Counted from the first letter of the stretch, positions 25,414 through 34,178 are shown. The stretch: DNA of 64,000 bases from RPQJ01 sp046347155 (GCA_046347155.1 JAXMGT010000002.1:434001-498000); one strand, 5' to 3'. Made by a program: numbers and translations. Notes: generated from the letters alone by a model not told the origin.

Positions 25414-26900
25414 CCGTCCCGACCCTTGCAGAGGCGCTCGACCGGGCGCCCGCCGACCACGTCGCGCTCGACGACGGGCAGCGCACCGTCGCGTACGGCG
25501 AACTCGGTGCGCTGTTGCATGCCGAGCGGTGCCTGCTCGCGGGCTACGGCGAGCGCCACGCGGTGCTCGCCGACAACGGCGTCGCCTGGGCGATCGCCGA
25601 CCTCGCGCTGCACCTCGAGCGACTGCCGGCCGTGCCGATCCCGGGGTACTTCACGGACTGGCAGGTGCTGCACGTGCTCGACGACGCGGGCATCGACTGC
25701 ATCCACACGGACGACACGGCGCGCCTCCGTCGCGTGCTCCCGCGCTGGCGGATCGCCGGCACCTCGCCGCAGACGGGGCTCACGATGTTCCGGCGGCCGC
25801 GCGAACTCGAGGCGCGACCGGCGCTGCCACCCGGAACCACCAAGGTCACCTACACCTCGGGCAGCACCGCGTCGCCCAAGGGCGTGTGCCTCGGGGCCGA
25901 CGACCTCGAGACGGTGGCCGCCTCGCTGGCCGGGGCCGCCGCGTCGCTCGGCGTCGAGCGACACCTGTGCCTGCTGCCCCTCGCGACGCTGCTCGAGAAC
26001 GTCGGGGGCGTGTACGCACCGCTCATGTCGCACGCGACCTGCCTGTTACCGCACTCGGGCACGACGGGCATGAGCTACGCGGGCCCGGACGTGCCGCTGC
26101 TGCTCGGTTGCGTCGCCTCGTCGGCGCCCGGCAGCCTGATCCTGGTGCCGGAACTCCTGAAACTGCTCGTCGTCGCGGCCGGCCGCGGCTGGCGTGCGCC
26201 GCCGACGCTGCGCTTCGTCGCGGTCGGCGGAGCATCGGTGCCTCTCGACCTGCTCGAGGCCGCCGAGGCCGCCGGGCTGCCCGTGTACGAGGGCTACGGC
26301 CTCAGCGAGTGCGCCTCCGTCGTGACGCTGAACACGCCCGAGGGGCGGCGTCGCGGCAGCGCGGGCCGGCCACTGCCGCACGCACGCGTGCGCATCGGCG
26401 ACGACGGCCAGGTGATGGTCTCGGGCGTCACGATGCGCGGCTACCTCGGCGGCGAACCCCGCGAGCCAGGCGCCGAGTGGGCGACCGGCGACCTCGGCGA
26501 GTTCGATGCCGACGGCTACCTGCACGTGCGCGGACGGCTGCGCAACCTCTACATCACGAGCTACGGCCGCAACGTCGCACCCGAGTGGGTCGAGCGCGAG
26601 ATCGCGCAGTCGCCGGCCGTGCGCCACGTGATGGTGCACGGCGAGGCGAAGCCCTGGGCCGTCGCACTCGTCGTGCCGGCCGCGCCGGACGTGCCGACCG
26701 AGGCGATCGCCCGCGCGGTCGCCGCCGCGAATCGCCGGCTGCCCGATTACGCGCAGGTGCGCCGCTGGGCGCGCGTCGAGGAGCCGTTCTCGCTCGCGAA
26801 CGGGCTCCTGACCGCGAACGGCCGGCTGCGCCGTCGCGACGTCGCCGGGCGCCACGCGTCGCTGATCGATTCCCTGTACCGCGACGAACTCGCGGGCTGA
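25410..26900 (+). CDS. Adenylate-forming ligase (AMP-binding family)
   Basis: A 496-residue ANL-superfamily enzyme that should activate a carboxylic acid as its adenylate. Visible core motifs are the phosphate loop TYTSGSTASPKGV (~150), YEGYGLSE (~296), ATGDLGEFDADGYLHVRGR (~355) and a C-terminal Lys in SLANGLLTANGRLRR (~470). It is shorter than acyl-CoA synthetases of fatty-acid degradation. The start ATGA overlaps the preceding gene. No carrier-protein domain or gene is nearby, so the activated acid may go to CoA or directly to the neighbouring transferase. Confidence 0.85.
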   Translation: MTVPTLAEALDRAPADHVALDDGQRTVAYGELGALLHAERCLLAGYGERHAVLADNGVAWAIADLALHLERLPAVPIPGYFTDWQVLHVLDDAGIDCIHTDDTARLRRVLPRWRIAGTSPQTGLTMFRRPRELEARPALPPGTTKVTYTSGSTASPKGVCLGADDLETVAASLAGAAASLGVERHLCLLPLATLLENVGGVYAPLMSHATCLLPHSGTTGMSYAGPDVPLLLGCVASSAPGSLILVPELLKLLVVAAGRGWRAPPTLRFVAVGGASVPLDLLEAAEAAGLPVYEGYGLSECASVVTLNTPEGRRRGSAGRPLPHARVRIGDDGQVMVSGVTMRGYLGGEPREPGAEWATGDLGEFDADGYLHVRGRLRNLYITSYGRNVAPEWVEREIAQSPAVRHVMVHGEAKPWAVALVVPAAPDVPTEAIARAVAAANRRLPDYAQVRRWARVEEPFSLANGLLTANGRLRRRDVAGRHASLIDSLYRDELAG

Positions 26901-26914
26901 CCACGAGGTGAACG

Positions 26915-27589
26915 ATGAGATTCCACGAGCAACTCGCCCGTGACACCGCCGACGACCGCGCGTTCCTGCTCGCGGCGCCGGCGATCCAGCGCTGCATGGC
27001 CGGCGACGTCACGCGCCCCCTCTACGTCGCGTTCCTGACCCAGGCCTACCACCACGTGAAGCACACGGTGCCGCTGCTGATGGCCGTGGGCGCGCGGCTG
27101 CCCGACCGGCACGCCTGGGTGCGCGATGCGGTGCTCCACTACCTCGAGGAGGAGACGGGCCACGACGAGTGGATCCTGAACGACATCGAGGCCGCCGGCG
27201 GCAACCGGGCGGCGGCCCGCGATTCCCGGCCCGCGATCGCGACCGAGGCGATGGTCGCCTATGCGTACGACACCGTGATGCGTGGCAACCCGATCGGCTT
27301 CTTCGGGATGGTCCACGTGCTCGAGGGCACGAGCGTCGCGCTCGCGCTCGCGGCGGCCGACCGGATCGGCGGCGCGCTCGGGCTGCCGGCCCGCGCGTTC
27401 ACGTACCTGCGCAGCCACGGCGAACTCGACAAGGAGCACGTGAACGACCTCGCGCGCATCCTCGACCGGCTCGACGCCGACGACGACCGGCAGGCGGTCG
27501 TCCGGTGCGCGCGCGGCATCTACTGGCTGTACGGAAACGTGTTCCGGAGCCTCGACGCGGCCGAGGCGCCGCAGAGGAAGATCGCATGA
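26915..27589 (+). CDS. Haem-oxygenase-like fold protein, possible diiron oxidase
   Basis: A 224-residue all-helical protein of the TenA/haem-oxygenase-like group. Likely metal ligands are visible in HYLEEETGHDEW (Glu79/80, His83), HVLEG (His134, Glu137) and ELDKEHVNDL (Asp172, His175). This pattern of spaced Glu, His and Asp residues is seen in haem-oxygenase-like diiron oxidases such as those making terminal alkenes or N-oxygenated products. It is not a typical thiaminase: the only cysteines are at 27 and 198. It sits between a ligase and a dehydrogenase in the operon, so an oxygenation or C-C cleavage of an activated acid is plausible. Confidence 0.72.
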   Translation: MRFHEQLARDTADDRAFLLAAPAIQRCMAGDVTRPLYVAFLTQAYHHVKHTVPLLMAVGARLPDRHAWVRDAVLHYLEEETGHDEWILNDIEAAGGNRAAARDSRPAIATEAMVAYAYDTVMRGNPIGFFGMVHVLEGTSVALALAAADRIGGALGLPARAFTYLRSHGELDKEHVNDLARILDRLDADDDRQAVVRCARGIYWLYGNVFRSLDAAEAPQRKIA

Positions 27590-28401
27590 AGACCCAGGAC
27601 ATCCGGGCCGTGGTGACCGGCGGCGGCGGCGGGATCGGCGGCGCGATCGCGGCCGAGATCGTCGCGCGGGGCGGCGCCGTGCTGCTCGTGGACCGCGACG
27701 CCGCGGCGCTCGAGCGCACGAAGGCGCGCCTCGACGCGGCCGGCGACCGCGTCGCGACGCTGGCCGTGGACCTCACGCGTCCCGACGACCGCGCCCGGAT
27801 CGTCGAGGCCGCGGCCCGCTGGCGCGACGGCGCGAACGTGCTGATCAACAACGCGGGCGTGAACCACTTCGGCCTGTTCGAGGACCAGGCGCCCTCGCAG
27901 CTCGACCTCGCGCTCTCGATCAACGTGCAGGCGCCGATGCAGCTCTGCCTCGCGATGCTGCCGCAGCTGCGCGCGCGGCCCGAGGCCTGCATCCTGAACA
28001 CGGGCTCCGTGTTCGGCTCGATCGGCTACCCGGGCTACGCCGTGTATTCGGCGACCAAGTTCGCGATGCGCGGGTTCACCGAGGCGCTCAGGCGCGAACT
28101 CGCCGACACGCGGGTCCGCGTGCACTACCTGGCGCCGCGCGCGACGCGCACCGGGATCAACACGAGTGCCGTCGAGCGGATGAATGCCGAGCTCGGCGTC
28201 GCGATGGACCCGCCCGAGGTCGTCGCGCGCGCGGTCTGCGACATGCTCGAGGGCGGTCGCGCCGAGGCCGTGATCGGCTGGCCCGAGAAACTCTTCGCAC
28301 GCGTGAACGGCGTGCTGCCGCGACTCGTCGACGGCGCGCTGCGCAAGCAGCTGCCCGTGATCCGTCGCTATGCCGGCGGCGCGCCCGCCACCCGACCCTG
28401 A
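27586..28401 (+). CDS. Short-chain dehydrogenase/reductase
   Basis: A 271-residue SDR. The NAD(P)-binding motif is GGGGGIGGAIA (~12-22), with VDRDAAALE after beta-2. NNAGVN follows, then the catalytic Ser in NTGSVFGS and Tyr-x3-Lys in YSATKFA (~154-158). The C-terminus has a positively charged/hydrophobic segment (EKLFARVNGVLPRLVDGALRKQ) as in SDRs that associate with membranes or act on lipid-like substrates. It starts in the stop codon of the diiron-type gene. It would carry out a redox step in the same pathway; the substrate is unknown. Confidence 0.85.
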   Translation: MKTQDIRAVVTGGGGGIGGAIAAEIVARGGAVLLVDRDAAALERTKARLDAAGDRVATLAVDLTRPDDRARIVEAAARWRDGANVLINNAGVNHFGLFEDQAPSQLDLALSINVQAPMQLCLAMLPQLRARPEACILNTGSVFGSIGYPGYAVYSATKFAMRGFTEALRRELADTRVRVHYLAPRATRTGINTSAVERMNAELGVAMDPPEVVARAVCDMLEGGRAEAVIGWPEKLFARVNGVLPRLVDGALRKQLPVIRRYAGGAPATRP

Positions 28402-28415
28402 CCGGAGGACTCCCG

Positions 28416-29075
28416 ATGAACCCCATCCGCAACCTGATCGCCGCCGGCGCACTGCTCGTCGCGTACGCCGCGCGTGCTGCAACGGCCGACCCCGCGTTCG
28501 ACGCCGACCTGCTCGCGCTGCAGCAGGCCTGGGCCCACGTGAACTACGAGGTGCCGGCCGGCGACGCGCGCGTCGAGGCTTACCCGGCCGTCGAGAAGCA
28601 GGCCGCCGCACTGGTCGCGAAGTACCCGGGCCGCGCGGAGCCGCTCATCTGGCGGGGCATCGTCGAGAGCAGCTACGCCGGCGCGAAGGGCGGTCTCGGG
28701 GCGCTCGGCCTCGCGAAGCAGGCGCGTTCGAGCCTCGAGGCGGCGATGAAGATCGATCCGTCCGCGCTCGACGGCTCGGCCTACACGAGCCTCGGCACGC
28801 TCTACTACAAGGTGCCCGGGTTCCCGCTCGGGTTCGGCGACGACGACAAGGCGCGCACGCTGCTGCAGCAGGCGCTCCGGATGAACCCGAACGGCATCGA
28901 CCCGAATTATTTCTACGGGGACTTCCTCGTGGACCAGGGCGACTACAAGGCCGCGCTGCCGTACCTGGAGCGCGCCGCGCAGGCGCCGGCGCGACCCGGA
29001 CGCGAGGTCGCCGACCAGGGCCGCCACGCCGAGATCAGCGCGCTGATCGCGAAGGTCCGGAAGGAGCTGGGCTGA
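28416..29075 (+). CDS. Exported TPR-like protein
   Basis: A 219-residue protein with an N-terminal signal peptide (AAGALLVAYAARAATA, cleavage near 24). Helical repeats follow that look like tetratricopeptide repeats (ARSSLEAAMKIDPSALDGSAYTSLGTLYYK; LLQQALRMNPNGIDPNYFYGDFLVDQGDYKAALPYLERAA). It resembles TPR proteins found with TRAP-type systems and periplasmic assembly factors. It is the last gene of the 24.7-29.1 kb operon, 14 nt after the SDR gene, so it may help export or assemble the product. Its 3' end overlaps convergent truC by 41 bp. Confidence 0.75.
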   Translation: MNPIRNLIAAGALLVAYAARAATADPAFDADLLALQQAWAHVNYEVPAGDARVEAYPAVEKQAAALVAKYPGRAEPLIWRGIVESSYAGAKGGLGALGLAKQARSSLEAAMKIDPSALDGSAYTSLGTLYYKVPGFPLGFGDDDKARTLLQQALRMNPNGIDPNYFYGDFLVDQGDYKAALPYLERAAQAPARPGREVADQGRHAEISALIAKVRKELG

Positions 29076-29805
29076 CCGGTCGGCCGGCCGCGGCCCACGG
29101 CCGCGGCCAGCCGAATTCGAGCGTGAGCCGGTCGAACTCCGCGCCGGGTCGCGCCTCGACCCGGATGCGCCGGCCGTCGTCCGGGTGCGGGAAGTCGAGC
29201 CCGGTGCAGGCGAGCATCAGCCGGTGCACGCCGTAGTGCTCGGCGAAATAGCGGTTGTGCCGGCCCTTGCCGTACGTCGAGTCGCCGATGATCGGGTGCG
29301 TGGCGTGGGCGAGGTGGCGGCGCAGCTGGTGCCGCCGGCCCGTCTCCGGGTCGAGTTCGACGAGCGCGTAGCGCGCCGTCGGGTAGCGGTCCACGCACAC
29401 CGGGAGTTCGACGGTCGCGACCCGGCGGTAGCGCGTCAGCGCCGGCTTCGCGTCGGCGGCCGTGGGCAGCGCGTACTCGTCGGCGACCGCCGCGAGCGGG
29501 TGGTCGATGAGCCCCGATTCCGCGGGCCATCCACGCACGACGGCCACGTAGGTCTTCCTGACCTCGTGTCCGGCGAACGCGCCGGCCAGCGCGGCCGCGG
29601 CCTCTCGATCGAGCGCGAACGCGAGCGCGCCCGAGGTGCCCTTGTCGAGCCGGTGCACCGGGTGGACGTGGTGGCCCAGCTGGTCGCGCAGCATCTGCAC
29701 GGCGAAGCGCGTTTCGTGCCGGTCGATCGGCGAGCGGTGGACCAGCAGGCCGGACGGCTTCTCGATCACGACCACGCGAGGGTCGCTGTACAGTACCTCG
29801 AGCAT
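29035..29805 (-). CDS. truC: tRNA pseudouridine synthase C
   Basis: A 256-residue RluA-family pseudouridine synthase, best matched to TruC, which modifies uridine 65 of tRNA. The catalytic motif HRLDKGTSGAL places the essential Asp at residue 54. The conserved EKPSGLLVH is near residue 15, and GRRHQLRRHLAHATHPIIGDSTYG (~165-190) is typical of the family. No N-terminal S4 domain is present, as expected for TruC. The ATG at 29805 (MLEVLYSD) was chosen over the longer frame. It is convergent with the TPR gene. Confidence 0.88.
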   Translation of the reverse strand: MLEVLYSDPRVVVIEKPSGLLVHRSPIDRHETRFAVQMLRDQLGHHVHPVHRLDKGTSGALAFALDREAAAALAGAFAGHEVRKTYVAVVRGWPAESGLIDHPLAAVADEYALPTAADAKPALTRYRRVATVELPVCVDRYPTARYALVELDPETGRRHQLRRHLAHATHPIIGDSTYGKGRHNRYFAEHYGVHRLMLACTGLDFPHPDDGRRIRVEARPGAEFDRLTLEFGWPRPWAAAGRPVSPAPSGPSRSAR

Positions 29806-29857
29806 GCCGCAGGCTAGCGTCCGTCGTCCGCACGCACAACGGCCCGGGAGGACTGGC

Positions 29858-30751
29858 ATGCAGGGGTCCGCGCAGCTCGCCCGCTGGATCGCGTCCGGGG
29901 AGCGCCGCACGCTCGCCGGCCACACGGTGTTCGTGCGCACGGCCATCGCGCCGGGCCGGCCGAGGCTGCTGCTGATACATGGCTATCCGACCGCGAGCTA
30001 TGACTGGCACCCGATGTGGGACGCGCTCGCCGGGCACCATTCACTGCTCGCGCCCGACCTGCTCGGCTTCGGGATGTCCGCGAAGCCCCGCGGCCACCGT
30101 TACACGGTGTCCGAGCAGGCCGATCTCTGCCAGGCGCTCGTCGAGTCCGAAGGCACGGGTCCGGTGCACCTGCTCGCGCACGACTACGGCGACACGGTGG
30201 CGCAGGAGCTGCTGGCCCGCGAGGCCGAGGGACGCATCGAGATCGCGAGCGCCTGCCTGCTGAACGGCGGGCTGTTCCCGGAAACGCACCGCGCGCGCCC
30301 CGTGCAGAAGCTGCTCGCGACGCCCGTCATCGGCCCGCTGGTGTCGCTCGGCATCGGGCGCGGCGGATTCATCCGCTCGATGCGCTCGATCGGCGGGCGC
30401 GTGCCGCCGTCCGCGCAGGACCTCGACGACCTGTGGCTGCTGCTCGAGCGCGACGGCGGCCGTCGCGCAATCGCGCGGCTGATCTCCTACATCGGAGAGC
30501 GACGCGCGAACCGGGCGCGCTGGGTCGGTGCACTCACCTCCGGGCGCGTGCCGCTGCGCCTCGTGTGCGGTGCGCTCGACCCCGTCTCCGGCGCGCACAT
30601 GGCCGGGCGCTATCGCGAACTCGTGCCGTCCGCCGATGTCGTGCTGCTCGACGACGTCGGCCACTACCCGCAGCTCGAGGCGCCCGAGCGGGTGCTCGAG
30701 GCCTACGGGGAATTCCGCCGACGGCTCGCTTTGCCCGCCGAACGTCCGTAG
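29858..30751 (+). CDS. Alpha/beta hydrolase resembling MEST (PEG1)
   Basis: A 297-residue hydrolase of the haloalkane dehalogenase/epoxide hydrolase type. The nucleophile elbow LLAHDYGDTVAQELL gives Asp109, the oxyanion loop is HGYPTASYDW, and the base is His269 in GHYPQLE. The segments HDYGDTVAQELL, LLNGGLFPETHRA and RWVGALTS correspond closely, as I recall them, to animal mesoderm-specific transcript protein. The start ATG has GGGAGGA upstream. Whether the enzyme dehalogenates, opens epoxides or hydrolyses acyl-lipids cannot be told. A Rieske protein gene follows 32 bp later. Confidence 0.8.
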   Translation: MQGSAQLARWIASGERRTLAGHTVFVRTAIAPGRPRLLLIHGYPTASYDWHPMWDALAGHHSLLAPDLLGFGMSAKPRGHRYTVSEQADLCQALVESEGTGPVHLLAHDYGDTVAQELLAREAEGRIEIASACLLNGGLFPETHRARPVQKLLATPVIGPLVSLGIGRGGFIRSMRSIGGRVPPSAQDLDDLWLLLERDGGRRAIARLISYIGERRANRARWVGALTSGRVPLRLVCGALDPVSGAHMAGRYRELVPSADVVLLDDVGHYPQLEAPERVLEAYGEFRRRLALPAERP

Positions 30752-30783
30752 ACTCGGTCGCAACGCACCCAGGGGAGACCGCC

Positions 30784-31134
30784 ATGGCGCTCCACACCGT
30801 CTGCAAGACCAGCGACATCAAGCGCGGCCACATGAAGGCCTTCACGGTCGACGGTCACAAGATCGTCGTCTACAACCTCGCCGACGGCTTTTTCGCCACG
30901 CAGGCGAGCTGCACCCACGTGTTCGCGCCGCTCGCGCGCGGCAAGATCATCGAGGGCAAGATGGTCCAGTGCCCGTTCCACCGGGCGCGCTTCGACATAC
31001 GGACCGGCAAGGTCTGCGAGTGGGCGAACTTCCCGCCCGGCATCCAGGTGCTGAACGTCGTGCGCAGCGAGAAGGCGCTCGAGTGCTACAAGGTGAGCGT
31101 CAAGGACGGCGAGGTCAGGGTCCACCTGGGCTGA
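30784..31134 (+). CDS. Rieske-type [2Fe-2S] ferredoxin
   Basis: A 116-residue single-domain Rieske protein. Ligands are Cys43 and His45 in SCTHVFAPLARG, and Cys63 and His66 in CPFHRARF, the usual CxH...CxxH arrangement. It has no signal peptide and resembles the small-subunit ferredoxins of aromatic-ring oxygenases or assimilatory nitrite reductases. No oxygenase large subunit lies nearby, so its electron partner is unknown. The 3' end overlaps the convergent rhomboid gene by 20 bp. Confidence 0.85.
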   Translation: MALHTVCKTSDIKRGHMKAFTVDGHKIVVYNLADGFFATQASCTHVFAPLARGKIIEGKMVQCPFHRARFDIRTGKVCEWANFPPGIQVLNVVRSEKALECYKVSVKDGEVRVHLG

Positions 31135-32008
31135 GGGCGAGCGCGCACCACCAGGCACCGGCGATCACGGCCAGGCTCGCGATCCCCGAGAGCCACTGCG
31201 CCCGCGGCCCGCGCGGCACCCGCCAGCGCGCCTGCATCACGCCGGCGACCGCGCCCGTCGCGAAGCCCGCGAGGTGGGCGACCACGTCGGTGTTCCCGCC
31301 GCCGGCGCCGGTGAATGCAAGCAGGAAGACGCCCGCGACGAGCGGCGCCCAGCGCCACGCGCGGCGTTCGGGCGACGCGGAGCGGCGTCGCCATTCGTAG
31401 CCGGCGAGCAGGCCGAGCGTCGCGAACACCGCCGTCGACGCGCCGGCCGAGAGCGCGCCGGCCGGCTGCACGAACGCATTGAGCAGGTTGGCCGCGGCCG
31501 CAGCCGCGAGCACCGTGCCGCCCGCGACGCCCGGGCCGAGCGCCTGTGCGGCGAACAGCCCGAACACGACGCCGAATCCGAGGTTCGCGATCAGGTGGCC
31601 GACGTCGAAGTGCAGCGTCAGTGCCGTGACGACGCGCCACGGTTCGCCGGTAAGCACCCGAGCACCAACGAGGCCGCCGGCGCTCAGCCAGTCCACGCCG
31701 AACGCGTGCAGGCCCGCGAGGTAGCCGACCGCGAGCAGCACGAGCACGTAGCCCGCGACGCCGGCCCACGCGTGGCGATGGGACGGTTCGGGCTCGGGCA
31801 GCCGGCGTCTCGGCGGATTCTCGAGTTCGTAGCGGCGCAGTTGCACCGCGGCGGCGGGCGTGTCGGCCTCCGCGACGATCAGCGCCCAGCCACGGCCGTC
31901 CGGCAGGACCTCGGAACCGATGCCCACCGCCTGCAGCACGAACGAGCGCTCCGCGCAGGCCGGTCGCCAGTGCGAGCGGTAGACGACGACCGGCAGCGGG
32001 TCGGTCAC
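31115..32008 (-). CDS. Rhomboid-family intramembrane serine protease with N-terminal extension
   Basis: A 297-residue membrane protein. About 80 soluble residues precede six helices. The HLIANLGFGVVFG motif (His-x3-Asn), GASTAVFATLG (Gly-x-Ser nucleophile) and DVVAHLAGFATG (catalytic His) identify the rhomboid core. The GTG start overlaps the stop of the metallo-beta-lactamase gene (GTGA). This is one of two rhomboids within 4 kb. The active-site loop differs from the GASGG of the other copy, so the two probably have different substrates. Confidence 0.8.
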   Translation of the reverse strand: MTDPLPVVVYRSHWRPACAERSFVLQAVGIGSEVLPDGRGWALIVAEADTPAAAVQLRRYELENPPRRRLPEPEPSHRHAWAGVAGYVLVLLAVGYLAGLHAFGVDWLSAGGLVGARVLTGEPWRVVTALTLHFDVGHLIANLGFGVVFGLFAAQALGPGVAGGTVLAAAAAANLLNAFVQPAGALSAGASTAVFATLGLLAGYEWRRRSASPERRAWRWAPLVAGVFLLAFTGAGGGNTDVVAHLAGFATGAVAGVMQARWRVPRGPRAQWLSGIASLAVIAGAWWCALALSPGGP

Positions 32009-33054
32009 GGGTGTCCGGCCGGCACCCGGAACGTCTCGCCGGTCTCGAGCGCGCGGAACCGCCCGGGCTCCACGCCGTGCCGTCGACGCGCGACGTCGAG
32101 TCCGGCGACCGGCTCGTCGATGCCCTCGTCGGTGAGCTGGAAGCAGCCGTAGTGGGTCGCAATCGAGAGCCGCGCACCGAGGTCGAGGTGCGCGCGCACC
32201 GCGTCGTCCGGGTCCATGTGCTGTTCCTGCATGAACCAGCGCGGCGCGTAGGCGCCGATCGGCAGCATCGCGACGTCGATCACGCCCAGCCTCCGGCGGA
32301 TGTCGCGGAAATGGCCGCAATAGCCCGTGTCGCCGGCGAAATAGAGCCGCCGTCCGTCGGCCTCGACGACGAAGCCGCCCCACAGCGTGCGGTTGCGGCC
32401 GGAGATCCCGCGGCCCGACCAGTGCTGCGCCGGGACGTAGCGATACGTCGCATCGCCGTGTTGTGCCGAGTCCCACCAGTCGAACTCGCGGACGTTCGCG
32501 AGCCCGTGCTCCTCGAGGAACGCCCGGTTGCCGAGCCCGGTGAGCACGAGCGGGCGATGCGCCTGCTCGAGCCGGACCAGCGTGTCGATGTCGAGGTGGT
32601 CATAGTGGTTGTGGCTCACGAGCACCACGTCCACCCGCGGCAGCGCCTCGAAGTCGAGCCCGGGCGCGCGCACGCGCTTCGGTCCGGACCACTGGACCGG
32701 GCTCACGCGCTCCGACCACACCGGGTCGGTGAGCAGGTTGAGCCCGCGGAACTGCACCAGGTAGGTGATGTGGTTGACGAACGTGAGGGCGATCTCGCCG
32801 GGTTCAAGGTGCGCGGGCAGTTCGGGGCGCGCCGTGTTCCCGACCCACGCCGGCCAGGGGGTGCGCCGGCTGGTGCGCTGCCAGCGCAGGAAGTCGCCGA
32901 ACGACTTGCCGGCGCCGGCGTCGCGGTTGAAGAAGCATTCGCCGTCGAAGTGGTCCGTCTCCGGGCCGCGATGACCCGGGCCGCCGCGCAGCGAGCGGCG
33001 GGTCGCGTAGGCGCCGGTCGCGAGGCCGAGCAGCTTCGCCAGCGGCCGTTCCAC
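32005..33054 (-). CDS. Metallo-beta-lactamase-fold hydrolase of NAPE-PLD type
   Basis: A 349-residue enzyme. The zinc motif SHNHYDHLD (~143) and the later GDTGYCGHF and ATHYGCF histidines form the dinuclear metal site. The N-terminal pattern LTFVNHITYLVQFRGLNLLTDPVWSERVSPVQWSGPKRVRAPG is characteristic of N-acylphosphatidylethanolamine phospholipase D-like bacterial enzymes. It may hydrolyse a phospho- or acyl-lipid. The start is taken at a GTG 5 nt after the esterase stop; this site is not strongly supported. Confidence 0.8.
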   Translation of the reverse strand: MERPLAKLLGLATGAYATRRSLRGGPGHRGPETDHFDGECFFNRDAGAGKSFGDFLRWQRTSRRTPWPAWVGNTARPELPAHLEPGEIALTFVNHITYLVQFRGLNLLTDPVWSERVSPVQWSGPKRVRAPGLDFEALPRVDVVLVSHNHYDHLDIDTLVRLEQAHRPLVLTGLGNRAFLEEHGLANVREFDWWDSAQHGDATYRYVPAQHWSGRGISGRNRTLWGGFVVEADGRRLYFAGDTGYCGHFRDIRRRLGVIDVAMLPIGAYAPRWFMQEQHMDPDDAVRAHLDLGARLSIATHYGCFQLTDEGIDEPVAGLDVARRRHGVEPGRFRALETGETFRVPAGHP

Positions 33055-33059
33055 GCGAC

Positions 33060-34172
33060 TCAGGGCGCGAGGGCCCGGTACAGGAACGGCAGGCTCACGT
33101 CCATCCGGTAATCGACGTCCGAGTGATCGTCGTCGAACTCCTCGTAGCGGTGGGCGATGCCGGAGGCCGCGAGTTTCCGCGAGAGCTGACGGGTGCCGTA
33201 GTGGATGTGGTACTGGTCGCGCCAGCCGCAGTCGATGTAGAGGCCGCGCAGCCGCCGCAGGTCGCGTGCGTGGCGCCGGACGAGCCGCACCGGGTCGTGC
33301 TCGAGCCAGCGCCGCCAGCGCGCCTCGATCAGCTCGCCGGTGTCGAGGTGGAAGGGCAGCCGGAAGCCGAGCGGCGCGGACGGGTCCGGGTCGTACGTCG
33401 CGGCCATGCAGAGGTTCATGATCGCGTGGCCCTCGGCGTGCGTGAGCTTGTACTTGGCCCACATCGCATCGAGGAAGCGCCGCACGCGCCCGTCGTCCAG
33501 TCCCGCCCGCAGCCCGCGCTCGCCGGCCGTGTCGCGCGGCGGTCGCACCGGCCCGGCCTTCGGCGCGGGTCGGCGGTACTTCGCGAGCGCGTTCAGCGTG
33601 TTCGGCCAGTCGGCCCGGTAGATGAAGTCGAAATAGGCATCCCCCGAATGGTTGGCCACCGCGCCCCAGTGCCGCGCGTACTTCATCCCGTGGATCATCG
33701 CACCGTAGCCGCCCGAGGACTTGCCGAAGCAGCCGCGGTGCTCGCGCGAGGCGAGCGTGCGGAACTCGCGGTCCACGAACGGCACGATCTCGTCCACCAG
33801 GTAGTCGGCGTAGCGGCCGATCGCCGTCGAGTTCACGTACTGGTTGCCGCCGAGCGCCGTGTAGCAGTCCGGGAACACGAAGATCGCCGGGCCCATGCGG
33901 CCGTCGCGGATGAGCCGTGCGGCGCGCTCGGCGACGTTGTCGCTGAACGGCCGCCAGTTCAGGTGGCTCATGCCGCTGCCCATGAACCCGACCATGTCCA
34001 CGAGCACCGGGTAGCGCCGGCCGGGCGCGCGCGGGTCGTCGTACTGCGGCGGCAGCCAGACCGCGAGCCTGCGCTCGCGGGGGTCGCCGAGCGGGTTGTC
34101 GGCCAGCACCGACGAGCGGTGCTCGAGCACGACGACGGTTCCAGCATTCCGGAGGGGGCGCTTCCTTGCCAT
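33060..34172 (-). CDS. Esterase of the enterochelin-esterase/PF00756 type
   Basis: A 370-residue serine esterase without a visible signal peptide. The nucleophile motif GKSSGGYGA is near residue 150, and likely Asp and His partners lie in DCGWRDQYH and DDDHSDVDYR toward the C-terminus. PF00756-type enzymes hydrolyse siderophore esters, feruloyl esters or S-formylglutathione; this one shows no clear substrate signature. It follows folE by 6 nt and precedes the NAPE-PLD-like gene by 5 nt in one leftward unit. Confidence 0.78.
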   Translation of the reverse strand: MARKRPLRNAGTVVVLEHRSSVLADNPLGDPRERRLAVWLPPQYDDPRAPGRRYPVLVDMVGFMGSGMSHLNWRPFSDNVAERAARLIRDGRMGPAIFVFPDCYTALGGNQYVNSTAIGRYADYLVDEIVPFVDREFRTLASREHRGCFGKSSGGYGAMIHGMKYARHWGAVANHSGDAYFDFIYRADWPNTLNALAKYRRPAPKAGPVRPPRDTAGERGLRAGLDDGRVRRFLDAMWAKYKLTHAEGHAIMNLCMAATYDPDPSAPLGFRLPFHLDTGELIEARWRRWLEHDPVRLVRRHARDLRRLRGLYIDCGWRDQYHIHYGTRQLSRKLAASGIAHRYEEFDDDHSDVDYRMDVSLPFLYRALAP

Positions 34173-34178
34173 GTCTCG

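Noticed and set aside
26915..27589. Thiaminase II (TenA) assignment
   Set aside because: Only two cysteines, at 27 and 198, neither in the place of the catalytic Cys; no thiamine genes are nearby.
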